The notes beneath the pieces were generated by a model. The model was not told the DNA's origin. It saw nothing but the letters and a program-made list of their open reading frames with translations, and made no database searches. The translations under genes were made by a program, and so were the position numbers. From the NCBI GenBank assembly GCA_963838385.1, contig CAWIRE010000003.1:496001-560000 (forward strand): a stretch of 64,000 nucleotides of DNA, given 5' to 3'. The first letter of the stretch is position 1; every line of letters begins with the position of its first letter. Of the stretch, positions 1 through 9,167 are shown in pieces. This DNA is from DAHUYF01 sp963838385 (GTDB lineage: Bacteria > Pseudomonadota > Alphaproteobacteria > ATCC43930 > CGMCC-115725).

Positions 1-1928
1 CCCATCGCCTCGCGCACGCGCCGCAGCGCGGCACATTCGAGGGCGAAGCCGGCAGCGTAGGCGGGATGGGCATAGCGCGACGCGCCGCGGAAGCCGAGCA
101 TCGGATTGTCTTCCTTGGGCTCGAAGCCGGCGCCGCCGATCAGCTTCGCATACTCGTTGGTCTTGAAGTCGGAGAGGCGGATGATCACCGGCTTCGGATA
201 GAACGCAGCGGCGATCGTGCCGACGCCTTCCGACAGCTTCTCGATGAAGAAATCGGCCGGACGCGGATAGCATCGGGCAAGCTTTGCGATCGCCTCGCGG
301 TCGGCGGCCGACGCGACCTTCTCGGGCTGCGCCAGCGCCATGGGATGGACGCCGATATGCTCGCCGATGATGAACTCCATCCGCGCCAGGCCGACGCCGT
401 CGTTCGGCAGCATCGCCGTCCTGAAGGCAAGGTCGGGATTGCCCAGATTCACCATGATCGCCGTCCGCGGCCGTTTCAGCGTCTCAACCCCGATGCGCGT
501 GGTTTCGAACGGAATCTTCCCGTCATACACGCGACCGGTCTCACCCTCGGCGCAGGAAACGGTCACCGTGGCTTTCGACCGGAGCGCCTCCGTCGCGCCC
601 TCGGCGCCGACGACGGCCGGCACGCCGAGCTCGCGTGCGACGATGGCGGCGTGACAGGTGCGTCCACCGCGGTTGGTGACGATGGCGGCGGCGGACTTCA
701 TCACCGGCTCCCAGTCCGGGCTCGTGGTGTCCGCGACCAGAATCTCTCCGGGTCGGAACGCGGCGAGGTCGTGGACATCGGCCACGACCCGCACCGCTCC
801 GGCCGCGATCTTTTCGCCCACCGCGCGACCGGTGGCGAGCACTCGCCCGGTGCCTTTGAGGGCGTAAGTCTCGAACGCCTGCGAGGGGCGCTGGGAGGCA
901 ACGGTTTCGGGCCGTGCCTGCACGATATAGAGTCGGCCATCCTCGCCGTCCTTTGCCCATTCAATGTCCATGGGCATCGGATGGCCGGCCTTCGCAGAGT
1001 AGTGGTCCTCGACCTTGATGGCGTAATCGGCGAGGCTCAGGGCCTCCGCGTCATCGAGGCAGAACCGCTCGCGCTCGCCCTCCGCGGTGGCGACAGTCTG
1101 CGTCGTCGCGCCGGTATGTCCGTCGGCATAGATCATTCGCTCCTGTTTCTTGCCGAGCGAGCGGCTGAGGATGCATCTGTACCCCTGTCTGAAGGTCGGC
1201 TTGTGCACGTAGAATTCGTCCGGGTCGGCACGGCCTTGAACGATGCTCTCGCCGAGGCCATAGACGCCCGTGATAAAGACGACGTCGCGAAAGCCCGATT
1301 CGGTGTCGAGCGTGAAGATGACGCCGCTGGCGGCGAGGTCGGAGCGGACCATTTTCATCACGCCGACGGAGAGTGCGACCTTGAAATGGTCGAACCCGTT
1401 GTCGAGACGATACACGATGGCACGGTCGGTGAAGATCGAGGCGAAGCAGCGGCGGCAGGCCTCGAAGACATCGTCCTCGCCGCGGATGTTCACGAAACTG
1501 TCATGCTGGCCGGCAAAGCTGGCGGTGGGCAGATCTTCCGCGGTCGCGGAACTGCGAACGGCGACCGCGACATTGGCACCGTACGTCTCCTCGAGGTTGC
1601 GATAGGAGGCGGCGATCTGTTGCCGCAAGGCATCGCCGCCCGTTGCGTCATAGACGATCCGGCGCGCTTCGGCGGCGCGCGTTGCGAGCGTCTCGACATC
1701 GCTCTTGTCCAGCCCGTCGAGGAGCCGGTGCAGCCGGCTCGCCGCATCGGCCGCTGCGAGGGAATTGCGATAGGCCTGTGCCGTGAGGGCAAATCCGTTC
1801 GGCACCATGACGCCTTCGGCGGACATGACGGAATAGAGCTCGCCGAGGGACGCGTTCTTGCCGCCGACGAGCGGCACGTCCTCGATCCGGATCTCACGAA
1901 ACCAGCGGACATAGGATGGCGCTGACAT
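1..1928 (-). CDS. ppsA: phosphoenolpyruvate synthase, 3'-truncated by window edge
   Basis: Makes PEP from pyruvate and ATP, releasing AMP and phosphate, in gluconeogenesis. About 642 codons are visible; the E. coli enzyme has 792, so roughly the last 150 residues lie beyond base 1. The protein starts MSAPSYVRWF and has the N-terminal nucleotide-binding domain (VGGKNASLGEL near residue 20, VRSSATAEDLP near 125). The swivelling phosphohistidine domain carries GGRTCHAAIVARELGVPAV (catalytic His rc of 651-653), and the visible end reads ECAALRRVREAMG, a recognisable part of the C-terminal PEP/pyruvate barrel. The reading frame agrees at the start, at the His motif and at the edge, so no frameshift is seen. 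An FNR/FixK-like palindrome lies 57 nt upstream, suggesting low-oxygen control. Confidence 0.95.
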   Translation of the reverse strand, partial: MSAPSYVRWFREIRIEDVPLVGGKNASLGELYSVMSAEGVMVPNGFALTAQAYRNSLAAADAASRLHRLLDGLDKSDVETLATRAAEARRIVYDATGGDALRQQIAASYRNLEETYGANVAVAVRSSATAEDLPTASFAGQHDSFVNIRGEDDVFEACRRCFASIFTDRAIVYRLDNGFDHFKVALSVGVMKMVRSDLAASGVIFTLDTESGFRDVVFITGVYGLGESIVQGRADPDEFYVHKPTFRQGYRCILSRSLGKKQERMIYADGHTGATTQTVATAEGERERFCLDDAEALSLADYAIKVEDHYSAKAGHPMPMDIEWAKDGEDGRLYIVQARPETVASQRPSQAFETYALKGTGRVLATGRAVGEKIAAGAVRVVADVHDLAAFRPGEILVADTTSPDWEPVMKSAAAIVTNRGGRTCHAAIVARELGVPAVVGAEGATEALRSKATVTVSCAEGETGRVYDGKIPFETTRIGVETLKRPRTAIMVNLGNPDLAFRTAMLPNDGVGLARMEFIIGEHIGVHPMALAQPEKVASAADREAIAKLARCYPRPADFFIEKLSEGVGTIAAAFYPKPVIIRLSDFKTNEYAKLIGGAGFEPKEDNPMLGFRGASRYAHPAYAAGFALECAALRRVREAM

Positions 1929-1984
1929 CGGCGACGCTCCTGCATGAGAGACCGATAGCATAGTCTCGTCTGCCTCCTGCGCGA

Positions 1985-1998
1985 TTGACCTATGTCAA
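1985..1998 (-). promoter_or_regulatory. FNR/FixK-type box upstream of ppsA
   Basis: TTGAC-ctat-GTCAA is a perfect 14-bp palindrome matching the FNR/FixK/Dnr consensus TTGA(T/C)-N4-(A/G)TCAA. It lies 57 nt before the ppsA start, in the short gap between ppsA and the 3' end of malQ, so it can only serve ppsA. Binding is inferred from the match. Confidence 0.6.
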
Positions 1999-2024
1999 AC
2001 CGGCCGGTGTCGATGGGGACGGGA

Positions 2025-4224
2025 CTAGCGAGGACGGAGCCGGCTCAGCGTTTCGCCGAAGTCTTGCAGCCGCGGGCTCGTCGTCAGCTCCTCCCACGGC
2101 ACGGGCAGCTTTCTTCGCCAATTCGGATGCTCGTCGACGGTTCCGGGCAAATTCGCCTGCTCTTCGATGCCAAGGACATCGTCCAGCTGAACCATCAGCA
2201 GCCGCGCCGGCGACATCGCCAGGAAGCGGTAGGCGGCATCGACGAGCTCGTCGATATCGATGTCGCGCTCGTCCGCCGATCCGCCCGCCGCGGGAAGCAG
2301 ACCCATGTCGCGCAACAGGGCCAGAAGCGCCGAGCGCGTGCGGGCGCGCTCCTGGCGCAGCGCCGCTTCGTCATCGCCTGCCGGCAGGAGGTGCAGCGCG
2401 GCACGGGCGGCGATGTCGCGCTCGCGCCAATAGCCGGGCAGCGTCGGCAGATCATGCGTCCCGGTGGCGACCTGCGCCAGCTCCGGGTAACTCTGCGCCG
2501 GCCGGAACGCGCCATCGCCGTCGCGCTCGAAATAGAGGAGCCGCATCGAGAAGATCCGCCTGGCGCTCAGGCGCTCGCGCAGCCCCTCCGGGACCGTGCC
2601 CAGATCCTCGCCGATGATGACGCAGCGGCCGCGCTGGCTCTCGAGCGCGGTAATCGCCAGCAGATCGTCGAGCGGATAGTGAACATAGCCGCCTTCCGCG
2701 GCAGAAGCGTTTCCGGGGATCCAGAAGAGGCGCGCCAATCCCATGACATGGTCGATGCGAAGCGCGCCGGCATGGCGCATGTTCGCACGCAGACAGTCGA
2801 TGAAGGGGCGGTACGCGGCGTTGCGCAGAGCGTGCGGGTTGAACGGCGGCAGGCCCCAGCTCTGGCCCTTCAGGTTGAAGGGATCGGGCGGCGCGCCCGT
2901 CGAGATCCCGTGCGCGAGCAAGCCTTGCTCGCCCCAGGCTTCGGCGCCGTCGGCGTCGACGCCGAGTGCCAGGTCGCGATAAAGGCCGATCGGCATGCCG
3001 CCCTGCGCGCAGGCGGCAGCGGCCGAAGCGAGCTGCCGGTCGGCCTCCCACTGGAGATACTGGTGGAACGTCAGGCGATCCCGGTGGTCGCGCGCGAACG
3101 CCATGGTCTCCGGCGAGTTGGGATCGCGATAGGCCGCCGGCCAGCGATGCCAGGGGAAATGCCCCAGCTTGCCGCCGCGGAAATGCTCCGACAGCGCTTC
3201 GAAGGTGCTGTAGCGTTGGAGCGCCGCCCCGCCCTGATCCTGAAATCTGCGGAAGGCCGTGGCGCGAGCAGTTCCGTGGCCGAGATGATTGGCGCGGAAC
3301 GCCGAATAGAGCTGCTCGAGGATGGGAAGCTTGGCGGCGGCCACGCCGATGTAATCGACGAGCGGCGCGCTCTGAAGGGCGGTGAGCAAGCTCGCCATGT
3401 CGGGGTGATGGACCCGTGCCCGCGCCTCGGGGCATTCGGCCAGATCGGGCACGGCCTCGATATCGATGTAAAGCGGATTGAGGAAGCAGCGGCTCGACGG
3501 GGAATAGGGGCTGGCATGCGCCGGATTGCCGGGGAACAGCGCGTGAAGCGGGTTGATTCCTAGGGCACTGGCGCCCCGACCGGCCATCGCGGCGGTGAAG
3601 CCGGAGAGATCGTCGAAATCGCCGAGGCCCCAGCTTCCCCGCCCCTGGAGGCCGTAGAGCTGCAGGCTGAACCCCCAGAGGCCGGGACTGTGGCGAAGGC
3701 CGTCCTGCACATACGCCTGGTCCGGCGCCACGACGAGCGTGGCACCATCCGAGCCGCCGGCGAGCCCGTCGCCTGCGACGTCGAGGCGATGATAGCCGGG
3801 CGGCAATGACGCCGGCACGGCGAGCAGCCGTCGCTCCAGAGGCCGGCCCTCCACGGTTCTCGCCTCGGCGAGCGGCAAGCTGGCGCAGGCGATGGTTCCT
3901 TCGTATCGCGTGCCGTCTTCCGCCGTGATGCGCCACATCGCCGCGCGAGCGCGATCGGCGTCGAGCACGAGGCTGACCAGCCGCTCACCGCTTCCCTCGG
4001 AAAGAACCGTGACCGGCTCCAGCGCGCGCCGCCACGGCTTTGCCGTGAGGGACGAGAGGCTCTGCGCGACGTTCTGCGTCCGTCCGTGCCGGAAGGCCCA
4101 TGGCGTCGAGAAAGGCGCGCTTCGTCTCCACCGAGAGCGCGTGGGGTGCTCCCCAGAGGTCATGGTAATGGAGGTCGATGCCGGCCTCGGTCGCGAGCGC
4201 GTCGAGCGGGTCCGGCTCGCTCAC
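2025..4224 (-). pseudogene. malQ: 4-alpha-glucanotransferase (amylomaltase), one +1 frameshift
   Basis: GH77 enzyme that moves maltooligosaccharide segments, last gene of glgB-glgX-malQ. Translation should start at the GTG at 4224-4222, which overlaps the glgX stop as GTGA; this frame gives VSEPDPLDALATEAGIDLHY and onward to about residue 50. The frame then breaks near 4071, where one extra C follows GCA GAA. After it the frame starting VAQSLSSLTAKPWRRALEPV runs to the TAG at 2025. The rest looks complete: GRGSWGLGDFDDL, ALRIDHVMGLARLFWIP with the nucleophile Asp, and IIGEDLGTVPEGLRE with the acid/base Glu. Removing one base gives about 732 residues, normal for long proteobacterial MalQ. It may be a sequencing error rather than a dead gene. 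Confidence 0.85.
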
Positions 4225-6395
4225 GGCTCGAGGCCCGACGATACCGGGCTGCTGCTGCAGCGGCAGCAGAACAGCACGAAGGATCGAGGCTCGACCGAAT
4301 AGCGAGCGCCCGCCGCGAAAGCCGCGCCGTCGCCGAGCCCGGACTCGCTTGCGGTGTCGACCAGCCGCACCCAGGGTCCGGAAGGCGACGTCTCCGGCAG
4401 AAGATAGTGGACCGGCTCGGTATGGGCATTGAGGATGACGAGGAAGCTGTCGTCCGATTCCAGCTCGCCGGAGGTCGAATGGTGCAGCGCGCCCGCCTCT
4501 CCGCTCACGACGTAGCTGAGGAAACGGGCACGCGGAGCCTGCCAGTCGCCGTCGCCGGTCTGTCTTCCGTCGGCTGTCAGCCAGACGATGTCCTTGACGG
4601 CCGTGCCGGGAATGACCCGGCCGTGAAAGAAATGGCGCCGCCGGAAGACCCGGTGATCCTGGCGCAGTCGAATGAGCGCGCGCACGAAATCGCATAGCGC
4701 ACGCGCTTCCTCGCCGTCGAGGAGCGACCAGGCCAGCCAGCTGAGGTCATTGTCCTGGCAGTAGGCGTTGTTGTTCCCGTTCTGGCTTCGACCGGCCTCG
4801 TCGCCGGCCAGCAGCATGGGGACACCCGCCGACAGCAGGAGCGTCGCCATCATGTTGCGCTTCTGCCGCTGCCGGAGCCGGCGTATGTCGAGATCCGCCG
4901 TCGGGCCTTCGACGCCATAATTTGCGCTGTAATTGTCGCCGGCGCCGTCGCGGTTGCCTTCGCCGTTCGCCTCATTGTGCTTGTCGCGATAGGAGACCAG
5001 ATCCTCGAGCGTGAAGCCGTCATGCGTCGCGACGTAGTTGACGCTGGCCCAAGGCCGCCGGCCGCGTTGCTCGAAGATGTCGCGTGAGCCGGTGATGCGC
5101 GAGGCGAGCTCGGCCACCATGCCTTCATCGCCGCGCCAGAAGCGGCGCACGGTGTCGCGATAGCGATCGTTCCATTCGGACCAGCCGGGCGGGAACTGAC
5201 CGAGCTGATAGCCCCGCTCGCCGAGGTCCCAGGGCTCGGCGATGAGCTTGACTTGGGCAAGCACGGGATCTTGCTGGATCGCATCGAGAAAACCCGAATG
5301 GCGGTCGAAGGCCTCGTCCTCGCCGCGGGCGAGCGTCGTCGCGAGATCGATGCGGAAGCCGTCCACGTGGATTTGCGTAGCCCAATAGCGCAGCGCGTCC
5401 ATCACCAGCTGCATGACGCGTGGATGATGCAGATTGAGGCTGTTGCCGCAGCCGGTGAAGTCGCGGTAGCTCCGCCGGTCGTCGCGATCGAGGCGGTAAT
5501 AGCTCGCATTGTCGATCCCGCGAAAACTCAAGGTCGGCCCCTGCGGGCCGCCTTCGGCCGTGTGATTGAAGACCATGTCCAAAATCACTTCGAGCCCGGC
5601 ATCGTGCAATTGGCGCACGGTCGCCCTGACCTCGTTCAAACTCGGCTCGGCAAGGTAGCGAGGTTCAGGCACGAAGAAGGCGATCGGGTTGTAGCCCCAG
5701 TAGTTTCGCAATCCGCGCTCGCTCAGCCGCAATTCGTCGACGAACGCGTGTACCGGCATGAGCTCGACGGCGGTCACCCCCAGCTCGCGCAGGTGCCGGA
5801 TGACCTCCGGACTCGCCAGTCCGGCGAAGGTGCCGCGAAGCGCCGCGGGGACCTCCGGATGCCGCATGGTGAAGCCGCGCACATGCAGCTCGTAGATCAC
5901 CGTCTCGTGCCACGGCCGGCGGGGCGGCCGGTCCTCCCCCCACGTGAAGGTGGGATCGATCACGCGACATTTCGGCACAAAGGGCGCGCTGTCCCGCGTG
6001 TCGAAGGACGGAGCCGGATCGGCGCCGGCCGTCTGATAGCCGAAGACGGCGTCGTTCCATTGAAACCGCCCGTGCAGCATGCGGGCATAGGGATCGATCA
6101 GCAGCTTGTGATGGTTGAATTGATGGCCGCGGTCAGGCGCGTAGGGGCCGAAGACGCGATAGCCGTAGAGCTGTCCCGGACGCACGTCCGGCAGATAGCC
6201 ATGCCAGACATTGTTGGTGTATTCCGGCAGCTCCACGCGATCGAGCTCTCTTTCCCCCGACGGATCGAACAGGCAGAGCTCGACCCGCTCGGCATTCTCC
6301 GAAAAGAGAGCGAAGTTCACGCCCATGCCGTCCCAGGTTGCGCCCATCGGAGCCGGCTCTCCCGGCCAGACACGAATGTGGCGTGCGGTCGTCAT
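4221..6395 (-). CDS. glgX: glycogen debranching enzyme GlgX
   Basis: GH13 isoamylase-type enzyme that hydrolyses alpha-1,6 branches of limit-dextrinised glycogen. The 724 residues start MTTARHIRVWPGEPAPMGAT with an N-terminal CBM48 (ATWDGMGVNFALFSENAERV, residues about 19-40). The GH13 regions are visible: LDMVFNHTAEGG, DGFRIDLATTLAR with the nucleophile Asp, IAEPWDLGERGYQ with the acid/base Glu, and NYVATHDGFTLEDLVSYRDK. It sits 10 nt after glgB and shares 4 nt (GTGA) with malQ, so the three are likely co-translated. GlgX products (maltotetraose-size) are natural substrates of MalQ. Confidence 0.96.
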   Translation of the reverse strand: MTTARHIRVWPGEPAPMGATWDGMGVNFALFSENAERVELCLFDPSGERELDRVELPEYTNNVWHGYLPDVRPGQLYGYRVFGPYAPDRGHQFNHHKLLIDPYARMLHGRFQWNDAVFGYQTAGADPAPSFDTRDSAPFVPKCRVIDPTFTWGEDRPPRRPWHETVIYELHVRGFTMRHPEVPAALRGTFAGLASPEVIRHLRELGVTAVELMPVHAFVDELRLSERGLRNYWGYNPIAFFVPEPRYLAEPSLNEVRATVRQLHDAGLEVILDMVFNHTAEGGPQGPTLSFRGIDNASYYRLDRDDRRSYRDFTGCGNSLNLHHPRVMQLVMDALRYWATQIHVDGFRIDLATTLARGEDEAFDRHSGFLDAIQQDPVLAQVKLIAEPWDLGERGYQLGQFPPGWSEWNDRYRDTVRRFWRGDEGMVAELASRITGSRDIFEQRGRRPWASVNYVATHDGFTLEDLVSYRDKHNEANGEGNRDGAGDNYSANYGVEGPTADLDIRRLRQRQKRNMMATLLLSAGVPMLLAGDEAGRSQNGNNNAYCQDNDLSWLAWSLLDGEEARALCDFVRALIRLRQDHRVFRRRHFFHGRVIPGTAVKDIVWLTADGRQTGDGDWQAPRARFLSYVVSGEAGALHHSTSGELESDDSFLVILNAHTEPVHYLLPETSPSGPWVRLVDTASESGLGDGAAFAAGARYSVEPRSFVLFCCRCSSSPVSSGLEP

Positions 6396-6405
6396 GTCCT
6401 GCCCT

Positions 6406-8625
6406 TCAACGCTCCGGCTGGAGCAGGAGGGCGGCCAGCGGCGGCAGGGTCAAGGCGAGCGAGTAGGGCCGTCCATGCCACGGCACGGCCTCCGCCTCCA
6501 CCCGTCCCGCATTGCCGACCCCGCTACCGCCGTATTCCGCGGCATCGGTATTGAGGATCTCCCGATAGCGGCCGCCATACGGCACGCCGATACGATAGTT
6601 CCGCCGCACCACCGGCGTAAAATTGCACACCGCCGCGACATGGCCGTCTCCGCCGGAGCCCCGGCGAAGATAGGCGATGACACTCTGTTCGATGTCATCG
6701 CAATCGAGCCATTCGAAGCCCTCGGCCTCGCAATCGGCCTGATGAAGTGCGGCCACTCCGCGGTAGAGCCGATTGAGGTCGGCGACGAGAATTTGGACGC
6801 CGAGATGCATCGGCTCGTTCAGCAGCTCCCAGTCGAGCGCGCGCTCGTGGCTCCACTCTGCGACCTGCGCAAACTCGCCCCCCATGAACAGCAGCTTCTT
6901 GCCCGGCTGGGTATAGAGGAACGCATAATAGAGCCGCAGATTGGCGAATTTCTGCCACGTGTCGCCGGGCATTTTCTGGATCAGCGACCGCTTTCCATGC
7001 ACCACCTCGTCATGAGAGAGCGGCAAGACGAAGTTCTCTGCGAACGCGTAGAGCAGGCCGAAGGTGATGTCGCCGTGATGATAGCTCCGGTGGATGGGGT
7101 CTCTGCTCATGTAGCGGAGCGTATCGTGCATCCAGCCGAGATTCCATTTGTAGCCGAAGCCGAGACCGCCGAGATATGTGGGCCGCGACACCATCGGCCA
7201 TGCCGTCGATTCCTCGGCCACCGTGATGGCTCCCTGGCCCTCGGCGTAGATGGTCTCGTTGAGGCGCCGCAGGAAGGCAAGGGCCTCGAGGTTCTCGCGT
7301 CCGCCATAGTCGTTCGGCAGCCACTCTCCCGGCTTGCGGCTGTAATCGAGATAGAGCATCGAGGCGACGGCATCGACCCGCAACCCGTCGACATGGAATT
7401 CTCTGACCCAATAGAGCGCGTTCGAGATCAGGAACGCGGCGACCTCGGGTCGACCGAAATTGTGGATGAGGGTCTGCCAGTCCGGGTGCAGGCCTTTGCG
7501 CGGGTCGGCATGCTCATAGAGGCACGTGCCGTCGAAGAAGCCGAGCCCGTGGGCGTCCCGCGGGAAATGCGCCGGGACCCAATCCAACAGGACGCCGATG
7601 CCGGCCTGGTGGCAGCATTGTACCAGGTAGCGGAAGTCGTCCGGCGCCCCGAAGCGGCTGGTCGGCGCGAACAGGCCCACCGGCTGGTAGCCCCAGGACC
7701 CGTCGAAGGGATGCTCCGCAATCGGCAGCAGCTCGATATGGGTAAAGCCAAGCTTCCCTATATAAGGGATCAACTGATCCGCGATCTCGCGATAGCTCAG
7801 GTATCGGCCGTCAGCACCGCGCTTCCACGAGCCGAGATGCAGCTCGTAGATGCTGATCGGGGCGTCGCGCCTGTTGGCCTTTTCGCGGCGCGCCATCCAT
7901 GCCTCGTCCTGCCATTCGAAATCATCGGATGCGGCGACGACCGAGGCGGTCGCCGGAGGGCGCTCCGCAGAGAAACCGCACGGATCCGCCTTCAACGGTA
8001 GCACCTCGCCGGATTTGCTCTTGATCTCGTACTTGTAGCGCTCCCCGGGGCCGATGCCCGGGATGAAGATTTCCCAAACCCCGCATTCCGGTCGCAGCCG
8101 CATGGGGTGATGTCGACCGTCCCAGCCGTTGAAATCGCCGACAACGCTGACGCGGCGAGCGTTCGGCGCCCAGACCGCGAAGACGACCCCTGACACTCCC
8201 TCCACGATCCGGTGATGCGCTCCGAGCATCTGCTGGACCCAGAAGTGGTGTCCTTGCCCGAACTGGTGAAGCTCGGCCTCCTTCAGCAGGGGAGGGAAGC
8301 GATAGGGGTCTTCGAACTCGACGCCGCCTTTGCCGACGGCGGTTCGTAATCGGTAGTGGAAGCGCTGCCGGCGATCGTCGAGCGTGCCGGCGAAGAACCC
8401 GGCGCCGTGGAGCCTCGGCAATTCGGCGATCACGGTGTCGTCGCGGGCATCGACGACCCATAGCCGCTCTGCCCGGGGGACGAAGGCGCGCACCCTCAGC
8501 GCGCCGTCTCCGCTCCGCCCCTCGTGCATGCCGAGCACGGCGAAAGGGTCGCCATGGTCGCCGCTCACGATGGCCGCTATCGTTCCCTCGTCAATCTCGG
8601 CGCTAATGGTCGCGGTCCGTTTCAT
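6406..8625 (-). CDS. glgB: 1,4-alpha-glucan branching enzyme
   Basis: Cuts alpha-1,4 glucan chains and reattaches them as alpha-1,6 branches. The 739 residues have an N-terminal beta domain and CBM48 (GVVFAVWAPNARRVSVVGDF), then the GH13 barrel with VLLDWVPAHFPRDAHGL, HVDGLRVDAVASMLYLDYSR with the nucleophile Asp, ITVAEESTAWP with the acid/base Glu, and NFVLPLSHDEVVHGK. The C-terminal all-beta domain ends LPPLAALLLQPER. The ATG at 8625 follows GGGAG. First gene of the minus-strand glgB-glgX-malQ unit and divergent from a small gene and glgA, so storage polymer synthesis and breakdown are encoded together. Confidence 0.96.
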   Translation of the reverse strand: MKRTATISAEIDEGTIAAIVSGDHGDPFAVLGMHEGRSGDGALRVRAFVPRAERLWVVDARDDTVIAELPRLHGAGFFAGTLDDRRQRFHYRLRTAVGKGGVEFEDPYRFPPLLKEAELHQFGQGHHFWVQQMLGAHHRIVEGVSGVVFAVWAPNARRVSVVGDFNGWDGRHHPMRLRPECGVWEIFIPGIGPGERYKYEIKSKSGEVLPLKADPCGFSAERPPATASVVAASDDFEWQDEAWMARREKANRRDAPISIYELHLGSWKRGADGRYLSYREIADQLIPYIGKLGFTHIELLPIAEHPFDGSWGYQPVGLFAPTSRFGAPDDFRYLVQCCHQAGIGVLLDWVPAHFPRDAHGLGFFDGTCLYEHADPRKGLHPDWQTLIHNFGRPEVAAFLISNALYWVREFHVDGLRVDAVASMLYLDYSRKPGEWLPNDYGGRENLEALAFLRRLNETIYAEGQGAITVAEESTAWPMVSRPTYLGGLGFGYKWNLGWMHDTLRYMSRDPIHRSYHHGDITFGLLYAFAENFVLPLSHDEVVHGKRSLIQKMPGDTWQKFANLRLYYAFLYTQPGKKLLFMGGEFAQVAEWSHERALDWELLNEPMHLGVQILVADLNRLYRGVAALHQADCEAEGFEWLDCDDIEQSVIAYLRRGSGGDGHVAAVCNFTPVVRRNYRIGVPYGGRYREILNTDAAEYGGSGVGNAGRVEAEAVPWHGRPYSLALTLPPLAALLLQPER

Positions 8626-8782
8626 CGCTCCCGTCCAGCAGCGTCATCTTCGACTTGCCGGTGCGCCGTCCACCAGCTTGCTCTCCTACGACGCCCTGGC
8701 CAGGAGCGCCTTGCGCTGGATCAATGCGCCTGGCGGCGGGGCGAGCCAGTCTTGCCTGTTGGGTCCCGAGGAGGAACGTGCC

Positions 8783-8956
8783 ATGGACGAAGCCGACATC
8801 GAGCGCATCGCCGCCAGGGTTGTCGAAATGATGATGGAACCCAGGCATCTGCAGGCCTTGTCGAGCGCCATCGCGAAGGAGCTGCGGCTGCTCGTCGCGC
8901 ACTATAACGCCGAGACGGCAAGGTTGGGACAGCGATTGGATGCCAGCCATTACTGA
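8783..8956 (+). CDS. small hypothetical protein, 57 aa
   Basis: I do not recognise this protein. The ATG at 8783 follows a very good ribosome-binding site (GAGGAGGAA, 7 nt before). The product starts MDEADIERIAARVVEMMME and ends GQRLDASHY; it is predicted helical, with a hydrophobic heptad-like spacing (IERIAARVVEMM, LSSAIAKELRLLV) that could form a coiled coil or a dimer. It sits between divergent glgB and glgA, so it may be a regulator or accessory of glycogen metabolism, but this is only position. Longer upstream starts exist in frame but lack a Shine-Dalgarno signal. Confidence 0.5.
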   Translation: MDEADIERIAARVVEMMMEPRHLQALSSAIAKELRLLVAHYNAETARLGQRLDASHY

Positions 8957-8983
8957 AGTGGATGATACGAACTGATGCGCGGA

Positions 8984-9007
8984 TGTCATGACGCATTTGT
9001 GTCATGA
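8984..9007. promoter_or_regulatory. repeated TGTCATGA motif upstream of glgA
   Basis: TGTCATGA occurs at 8984-8991 and again at 9000-9007, a direct repeat with 16-nt period. Because TCATGA is self-complementary the unit is also an inverted repeat (CATGAC-N8-GTCATG, 8987-9006). It follows the small gene and precedes glgA by 160 nt, so operator and weak terminator are both possible. Confidence 0.35.
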
Positions 9008-9048
9008 TCGAAGTTCAAATCCGTTGGGCAACATTTCCGTATCCATGC

Positions 9049-9096
9049 TTGATCTGAAATCAACGCCCCACTCGGCCCCGGTGGTCAAAATGACCA
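9049..9096 (+). promoter_or_regulatory. glgA: two palindromes in the glgA promoter region
   Basis: TTGAT-ctgaa-ATCAA (9049-9063) resembles an FNR box but has a 5-nt rather than 4-nt spacer. TGGTCA-aaa-TGACCA (9082-9096) is a perfect 15-bp palindrome. Both lie 70-120 nt before the glgA start in an otherwise empty gap, which suggests regulated transcription. The regulators are unknown. Confidence 0.4.
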
Positions 9097-9167
9097 GTGT
9101 CTTTGCAAAAACAGGTGGGTCCCGCGGCCTAGCACCCCACCTATAACGGACGTTCTGGGAGACGATC

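Noticed and set aside
1992..3563. Long plus-strand open frame (523 codons) opposite malQ
   Set aside because: Antisense to a well-supported gene; the Arg/Gly/Ala-rich product is what GC-rich DNA gives in the mirror frame.
9049..9063. Canonical FNR box upstream of glgA
   Set aside because: The arms match but the spacer is 5 nt, not 4, so I list it only as a palindrome.
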